A stretch of DNA of 64,000 nucleotides, taken from assembly GCA_002245135.1 (NCBI GenBank), contig NGBS01000023.1, positions 39,639 through 103,638 on the forward strand, written 5' to 3'. The stretch is from Proteromonas lacertae. Its lineage: Eukaryota; Sar; Bigyra; Opalinata; Proteromonadidae. Below the pieces are notes generated by a model. That model made no database searches. It was not told the origin of the DNA and saw only the letters and a program-made list of their open reading frames with translations. Numbering within the stretch: the first letter of the stretch is position 1; every line of letters starts with the position of its first letter. Both the position numbers and the translations under genes were made by a program. This document shows positions 57,059 to 64,000 of the stretch, piece after piece.

Positions 57059-60000
57059 TTAAGCAGCAACACCTTTAGGTTTCTTTGCTGGAGTCTTTCT
57101 ACTACTACCACCACTACTACCTCTATCAGATGATTTCATTCTACAATAACAACACATTCCACATATCAACAATAAAATCAATACAAAACCACCACAAGAT
57201 GCACCAATTATTATATAAAGAGTTGCATCTTCACTATTAGAACTATCACTATCTCCATTTTCATCACGTGCTACAATATCTGGTTTGGAAACTTCTCCAA
57301 CAAAAATTTTACTTATTATATTATTTGAAGATTTTAAGAATTCATCTCTTACTATTCTTAAATTTTCACTTAATGTTAATATTTCATTTTTTATTTCTTT
57401 TGCTATTTTCAGTGGAGCTGTTACTGTTGTTTTAGCTATTACAGAATCTGTTTGTAGTATTCTTCTTCTACGAGATGAAGCATCTTGTAATACAACTGCT
57501 GTATTTGTTACATTTATTTCAGCTTTATTAATCAATCTTACTATTACTTCAGCTATTGCTACTACTTCTTTATCTCCATATACACTAAATGGTTTTCCTT
57601 GTAATGTTAAATTAAATAATACTTTACCTATATTATTCTCAATTACTGGAGTTGCTTTTACACATCCATCAACTATACTTCCCCATTCTCCTGCTCCTGT
57701 TATATTGTTCTTATAACAATAACGAGTCTTGAATCCTATTAATGGATCATCACATAATATAGTCGCTATTGAACCATAATTCGTTACTGGCCATTTTCCA
57801 GTGGATAAACAAGATGGTTTGGTTGATATTATTGTCAAATTGAATTTTATAAATCCACGTTCATAATTACCATAAGATATTTCAATTACTTTATCATATT
57901 CAGTTGTTGTTGTTCCTGTTATTATACCTGTTTGACTCATTGATAATCCTTCACAATTCAAATAAGCAGGCATAAATGAAAAAGCACTTTGCATTTCACC
58001 ATCAAATTTTGGACTTGCAGGTTCTATTGGTTCATTTACTATTGCTACTAATGGATTAGTGTAGGATAAGGATTTAGGTAATGGGAAATAGATATTTAAT
58101 GTTATTGTGAATCTCTGACTTCCACCACTATTTATTGCATTTATTGTGAATTTCACTTCTTTATTATTGTTCTTTGCTTTTCCTCTTATTCGACCATTAC
58201 TTTCATCAACTGTAAATCCTTCAGATTCAAGATTTGAAGCATCTATTGTCAAAGAATCAAAATGGCCTTTATAGGTTGGAATTCCTGAATCAAATTCTTC
58301 TCCAAAATTCACTAATAATGTAAATGGGGAATTGGGTTTTGTTGGAACATTATATTTCCAATCAGTTACTAATGGTTGAAGTACAGATATTGCTATTTCT
58401 ACAGATGCTGAACCACCACTATTTGTTACTGTTACAGTATATGTTTTAGCTTCTTCTAATAATTCAGTTGGTGTTCCTTCTATTGTACCTGTCTTTTCAT
58501 CTATTTCTAATCCACTTGGTAAAGCTGGTTTTACACTTACTTTATAACCACCTGCATTTATTGTTGCTTTATAAGACACTTTTTGTCCTAATGTCATTTT
58601 CATTGATTCTATTCCATATGATATTTTAGTTGGTTTAGGATAATTTATTGTTATTGTGATTTTAGTATCAACAGATCCTTTTTCATTTATTGCTGTTACC
58701 GTAAATTCTGTTTTCTTTAACTCATGTTCTGAATTTCCTGATACTTGACCTGTTTTAGTGTTGAATTTTAAACCATATAATGAAACATCTGGTTCAATTG
58801 TAAAACTAGTCGCTGTTCCTATTACTTCAGGTTTTTCAGATACCGTGTCTAATCCCATTGTAAATACCATATTTTCATTCTTATATTTTACTGATTTTGG
58901 AGCTGGATAAACCATATAAATCTTTATTTGTGTTTTTGCACTTCCATCTGCATTTGTGGCTGTTATTGTATATGTTAATGGTGTTGATGAATATTTGGTA
59001 GCTGATCCAGATATTTTACCTGTTGATTTATCAAATTCTAAACCATATTGAGCTAATGTAACCGGACTGTAAGAATATTCGATTATATATTCAGCATCGG
59101 TTGTAGCTTCACTTGTTTCACTATATTCAGTTTGTGTAAATGTGAAATTATTGGAAGTGTATTCTACCTTAGTTGGTTTGGGATAAATTACTTCTAATGA
59201 TAAATCTGTTGGAGTATCACCTTCAGCATTACTTGTAATAACTGTAAACTTTACAGCTGGATAAATTCTTGTAGTATATCCTTCTCCTGTTATTTCACCT
59301 GTATTATGGTCTAATTTAAATTCTGAAGGGAAATTTTCTCCTTCTTTAATTTCATTAACTTGACCATTCTTTGTTGGAATTCCAGAACTAAATGTTTCAC
59401 CAATTATTGCTTTCATTGTTTGACTTGCATAACCTAAAGTACCTGGTTTTGGATAAACACTGTTTATATTTACAGTTGCTTCTACACATATACCATTTTT
59501 ATCACAACCAGATACTGTTACAGTTCTATCAAATACAGTCTTTGTTTGACCATTAAATTCACCACTTTCTGTTAAAAATGTTATACTTTCATTCAATAAA
59601 AATTTTCTATCATCATCACTTATTCTATATGATGTTATTGAACTATCATGCTTAATTGGACCAACATTATTAGCAATACCTATATATCAATTTCAATGGA
59701 TCTGCATATTCCAAGTTCTGTGGAGGAGCTTCACTTATCATTATTGTTATTTGCACGGAATTACCATCACCACCATCATTACTTGCAAAAACTGTTGCTG
59801 TTGTTGATTCTAATGCACTTGTGGCTTTTCCACTTATACTTCCATCAACTTCACTAAATGTTAACCCACATTCTGTTATTTTCTTTAATGTATCTGTATT
59901 CATTGAGAATTTATCTATTACACTTCCTTCAGCTTTTCTTGGTCCTTCTACTCTTTTCTCTACACCTATTACAAATGTTACTGATGATTCAATATAACCA

Positions 60001-63000
60001 ACAATAACAGGTGGAGGATTTGTCACAGCTATTGTTATTGTCGTATTTATTTTACCTGCTTCATTTGAAGCAATTATCATATATGATGATTTTGATAAAT
60101 CACTGATTGGAGAAGATGTTGTATAGATTACACCATTTGTTTGATTTATTGTAAATGGAGATGGTAATGGTGGTTCACTTTCAAATAATGTTATATGATC
60201 TGATATTAATGGTTTAGCTGATTCATATTCTTCTCCCTTTGCTATTTTAATATCTGTTGGTTGATATACTAAAAGTTTTGGAGCAGGCCAAATACCTTTC
60301 AATGTTATGGTTGTATTTTTCATTCCTAAATCATTTCTAACTGTAACTGTAAATAATTGTGCTTCAAATGGATTTTCTAATATTCCTTCTATTCTTCCAG
60401 TTCCTTGTATCATAAATAAACCAGTTGGAAGATCTGGTTCTATTGTAAATACTAAACTTGAATCACTACTTTCAGCTGGTTTTTCTATCAATGTATATTC
60501 TGTTGCAAATACAACTACATTATCATTTGCATATTTTATATCAGGTGGTTTTCCATAAGCAACAGCAAATGAAAATGTAAATGTTGATTCACCATCTCGA
60601 TTGTATGCTTTTAATGTAAAATCACTCTTTGATAATGCTTTACTTACTCTTCCACTTAATTTACCAGTTTTATCATCAAATGATAAACCAATATTTGTTA
60701 AGATTGATAATGGAATTATTTCATATTTTACACCTTCTTGTTTTTCTTCTACTGGAATTAATCTCAACTGAATCTCCTATTGTATATATATATTCATTTT
60801 GAGGATAGGATATTGATTCTGGTCTTTTATATCTTAAATCTATTGATACTCTCGTTGAAGCACAATTTTTTCCATTACAAGCATTTATAGTATATTCTGA
60901 CATTTCTGAATCACTTTTGGCATTTATTACAATTATACCTGTTGTTGTATCAAACACTATTCCTATAGCTTCTAATTCAATATTTGGATTTATTTCATAT
61001 GAACTAGCATGACCAACTACACTTGGAGTTAATGTTATTTTTTCACCACCTATATAAGCTATTACATTGGATTTATTATATAAAATTGATTCTGGCTTTC
61101 CATATTCACATGTAATCTTTATTGTTACATCATCTCCTTTAGTTTCACCATTATATGCAGTTACTGTATATTCAACATCTATATCTTCTTTTTTACATTT
61201 TCCAAATACTTCACCAGTTGCTATATCAAATATTAATCCATAATTTGTTTTTAAACCATCTAAATCATTTAATTCTAGTTTTGTTACATCAGTCTTTTCA
61301 GGTATTTCACTTGAACTTTCTACATCTATTGTAAATATCATCTTTCCTTCATTTGAATATTTTCACTACAGGTATGGCAGTCGATCCACAAGCACTTGCA
61401 TCTATTATTCCCCATTTTGGAGCTTTGATTGCTTCATCAAATATACAATCTCTGGTTTTATTTTTATCATTTTCTTCTCCTATTACACATGGTATTACAG
61501 CTTTTCACCTATTTTTGTAGCTGGAAATCCTGAATCAATTGGACATGTCACATCTTTCACAACTATATCAAATTCACTTTCAATTGTTCTTGTTCCAACT
61601 ATTTCTATTGTCATATGATATGTTTTAACACTTGCATCTTCAGCTATTATACCACTTATTATACCACTTTCACTATCTATACTTAATCCATTTGGTAATT
61701 CTTCACTTCCATCTTTTCTTCGGAATGATAAACTCAACTCAGAATCTTTCACAAAATTTGGTTCTGCTTTTATACTTGTTTTACCTACATATCCTTCAAC
61801 TGAGGAATATGTAACTGACGATGGATACCATCCTATACATTTATCTCTCTTTACTTCACTATATTCAACTGGTTCAACCATTGAACAATATTTATAGGTA
61901 TAACCATTATAACCATTTCCACAGTTATATTGTTTTGATTCACCACCTGGAACTCCAATTCCATATTCATCATTATCATTACATCTTTTACTACAGATTT
62001 CTATTTCATCTCCCCACATTGGTGAACCATTCATATCTAAACATTCTCTTTCATCACCTGCTTCTGTATTAAATCCACAATTTATCTTAGATTTTGTTCC
62101 TATATAGGCTGGTGACCATTTTCCATCTCTTAAACACATATTTCGACATACTGCAGGTAATACATCAGTAAATTCACCACCACTTGATTCAGTTACAAAT
62201 TCTATTCTCATTGATTTCATTGGTTTTAATGGCACTTTAGTACTAATTACATCAGGTTTATATCTTCCATAGTTTGTACCATATTTTTCACTATTACTTC
62301 CTAATAAATAATTACCATCATTTTCATCTTCAGCATAAACACTAAATGTACCAATTTCTCTTGATGGTATATCACTTGTCTCATGATATCCTCTTACAAT
62401 GTATGAATTGAAATATTGGTAATAATCTTCAGTAAAATCAAATTGTAAATAAGCATCATTATGTGCTCCTTTAACATACATTTTAGTGCCAAGTTTACCA
62501 TCAATCAAATTTTCTGCTACTTCTCTATCTTCTACTTTATCAGGTTTATACTCTTGATCTCTATAATTTCCTTCTATTTCAGTTATTTCATATTTATCAT
62601 TAATGCAACTTTCCATTCCTGATGTAATATATAATGATTTTGATATAAAACTATCTCCTTTAACATCACTTGTAGTTCTATGAATTTCTATTGCTATTGT
62701 GTTTATTCCAATATTGAATAACGATATTGGACCTTTTATTTTTCTATTCTTCAAATCATTATTTGATGTAGCAGGTGTTTCAGAGGTTATTTCTCCAGAT
62801 GGTAAATTATATCGATAATATTCATCACCATTTATGTATAATATCATTCCTCCTTCAAATTTTAGGTTAATTATAAAACTAGATATATCATTAACAGAAT
62901 CTTCATCACCAAAATCAAATTGAGTTATATAATATCTTGTTATTTTAGTCATTTCATTAAACACTGGTCCTTCTAATACTTCACCTTCTAATAATCCTTC

Positions 63001-64000
63001 TTTCCATGATTCACTTGTTTGAGCAACATCAGAATATGACCATTTAGTTGATGGACTTAAATACTTTTTGAAGTTTATATCAATTGAATTTCCTTCTTCA
63101 TTTCCACCTCGATAATAATCTCTCACTATTGTTTCTTCATTATCTTCTTCATCTAACATATATACTAATATTTCTGAGAATTTCCATGCTGTTGTTCCAG
63201 CTAAATTACCAAATGTTAATTTGTATGATCCACTTTCAAGACAATATAAATTAGAAATATCTCTTTGGCTTATTAGTGAAATGTTTGATAATAGGCTAGA
63301 TGATTTCCACAAATAATAAAACGGTTTATAAGGTAATTCATCTGTACCTCTTTTTACATCATCACTTAGCAATCTAATTTTAAATCCTTCATTTGGGCAG
63401 ATTATTCCTCTGATTTCTACTTTCACTTCATCAGAATCGCCATAGTTATTTGTGGCTGTTTATTGTTAAACTTGTGGAAATATCAGTTGATGTTAATGTA
63501 CCAAATAAAGCACCTGTATTCACATCAAATTTTATACCATCTGGAAGAGCACCTATATAACTATAGTCATTTGCACCATTATAAACTAAAACTGGACTAA
63601 ATGTCATTTTCAAATTCTTCACAAATCCTAATACATTCTTATTTTCATTCAAATCTGGGTTTTTCATTTGAATGATCTTTCATTTGGAATGAATAACTAT
63701 CATCACTACTAAATTCTATGTATTTAATCAACAAATCTCCATAATATAATTTCACATAACCACTCGATGATTTACATTTGATATTCAATTTATATGTTAT
63801 TGTAGAAATAATACAAGTTCCATATTTATAATTCTTATTCACTTCAGGTATTACATCATATCCTTCTGGTGGGAATATCACCAAATTATTATAACCAATT
63901 TCAAATGATACTCCTTCAGGATTAGAATTAATTTGATATTCAAATGTAAAGAACGAATTTCCAGATCCACAACCATTTATTTCAAATGTTATTGTTGATG
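57059..64000 (-). CDS. Giant surface adhesin-like protein with repeated He_PIG/Ig-like domains (5' truncated)
   Basis: Transcribed leftwards and running off the right edge. From the N-terminal side seen: repeated He_PIG-type Ig-like domains with the motif L[PE]xGLxIDxxTGxIxGxxT, for example ALPDGIKFDVNTGALFGTLT, ALPSGLEIDEKTGTIEGTPT and LYGLKFNTKTGQVSGNSE. One F5/8-type-C-like region (LIDGKLGTKMYVKGAHNDAY; GTFSVYAEDENDG; MKSMRIEFV) is flanked by Cys-rich, sushi-like blocks (CLRDGKWSPAYIGTKSKINC; CLSTGKWPVTNYGSIATILC). The last exon (57059-59596, 845 codons) is intact and ends in a single TM segment (LYIIIGASCGGFVLILLLIC) and a short basic tail, so the protein is type I and cell-surface. Between 59670 and 63670 several one-base shifts break the frame (see findings). 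Confidence 0.8.

Noticed and set aside
59600-63900. Programmed frameshifting in the adhesin gene
   Set aside because: The shifts go in both directions and have no common slippery motif, so indels or assembly error are more likely.
1-64000. Ciliate-like reassigned stop codons
   Set aside because: Conserved proteins run without in-frame TAA, TAG or TGA and end where families end; apparent stops fall in short introns.
1-64000. tRNA, rRNA, CRISPR arrays, bacterial operon signals
   Set aside because: I found no tRNA-like T-loop/anticodon pattern, rRNA block, regular spaced repeats or Shine-Dalgarno-led operons; the genes are eukaryotic and intron-split.

Overview
This window is nuclear DNA of a very AT-rich, flagellated, unicellular eukaryote. 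It uses the standard genetic code: long ORFs end at TAA, TAG or TGA, with no in-frame reassigned stops. It carries an axonemal dynein heavy chain, a central-apparatus-like protein, an LRRC51-type protein and many very short spliceosomal introns. Introns that I placed by reading frame are mostly 23-50 nt, almost always begin GTAT and end in TAG. This gives dense, intron-rich genes that simple ORF calling breaks into pieces. I cannot name the species; an AT-rich anaerobic or parasitic protist, or another flagellated lineage, would all fit.

Layout. 1-2835: 3' end of an axonemal dynein heavy chain (+). 2876-6503: a head-to-head pair of heparanase-like GH79 genes forming a large inverted repeat; the left copy is intact and the right copy is frameshifted. 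6694-7439: START-domain protein. 7583-11411: full-length CAND1, including one candidate U12-type (ATATCC-starting) intron. 11575-12036: orphan CENP-B/pogo-type HTH fragment. 12160-13213 (-): EF-hand protein. 13421-20539: very large multi-exon TPR-like protein. 20644-21645 (-): KTI12. 22259-25841 (-): WD40 plus multi-spanning membrane protein. 26234-26860 (-): hypothetical. 26947-31502: ASH-like/phosphoglycerate-kinase-like fusion, probably ciliary. 31602-32425: LRR protein. 32474-33988 (-): lid-less Hsp70.

34486-43387: tandem array of six paralogues of an unrecognised family, each with a degenerate EF-hand-like core and a conserved C-terminal box. I consider this the most novel content.

43601-44351: LRRC51-like. 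44463-45523 (-): mitochondrial carrier. 45860-46301: small two-TM protein. 46460-47455: ankyrin protein. 47603-48590 (-): secreted or ER CS-domain protein. 48945-49787: tetraspanin. 49898-50351 (-): ENY2/Sus1, split by four tiny introns. 50539-54162: large coiled-coil/C2-like/membrane protein. 54277-57023: complete hAT transposon with a perfect 8-bp target duplication. 57059-63999 (-): very large surface adhesin-like protein (He_PIG/Ig-like, F5/8-like, C-terminal TM), 5'-truncated by the window edge and carrying a cluster of one-base frameshifts.

How it fits together. At least three loci (dynein, ASH/PGK-like fusion, LRRC51-like) point to flagellar biology. CAND1 (cullin-ligase exchange), KTI12 (tRNA wobble modification/Elongator), ENY2 (SAGA/TREX-2), Hsp70 and the carrier are housekeeping. 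Heparanase, tetraspanin, the surface adhesin and the WD40-TM protein face membranes or the outside. Many gene starts have a CGTTT/AAACG box about 20-60 nt upstream, a plausible core promoter element.
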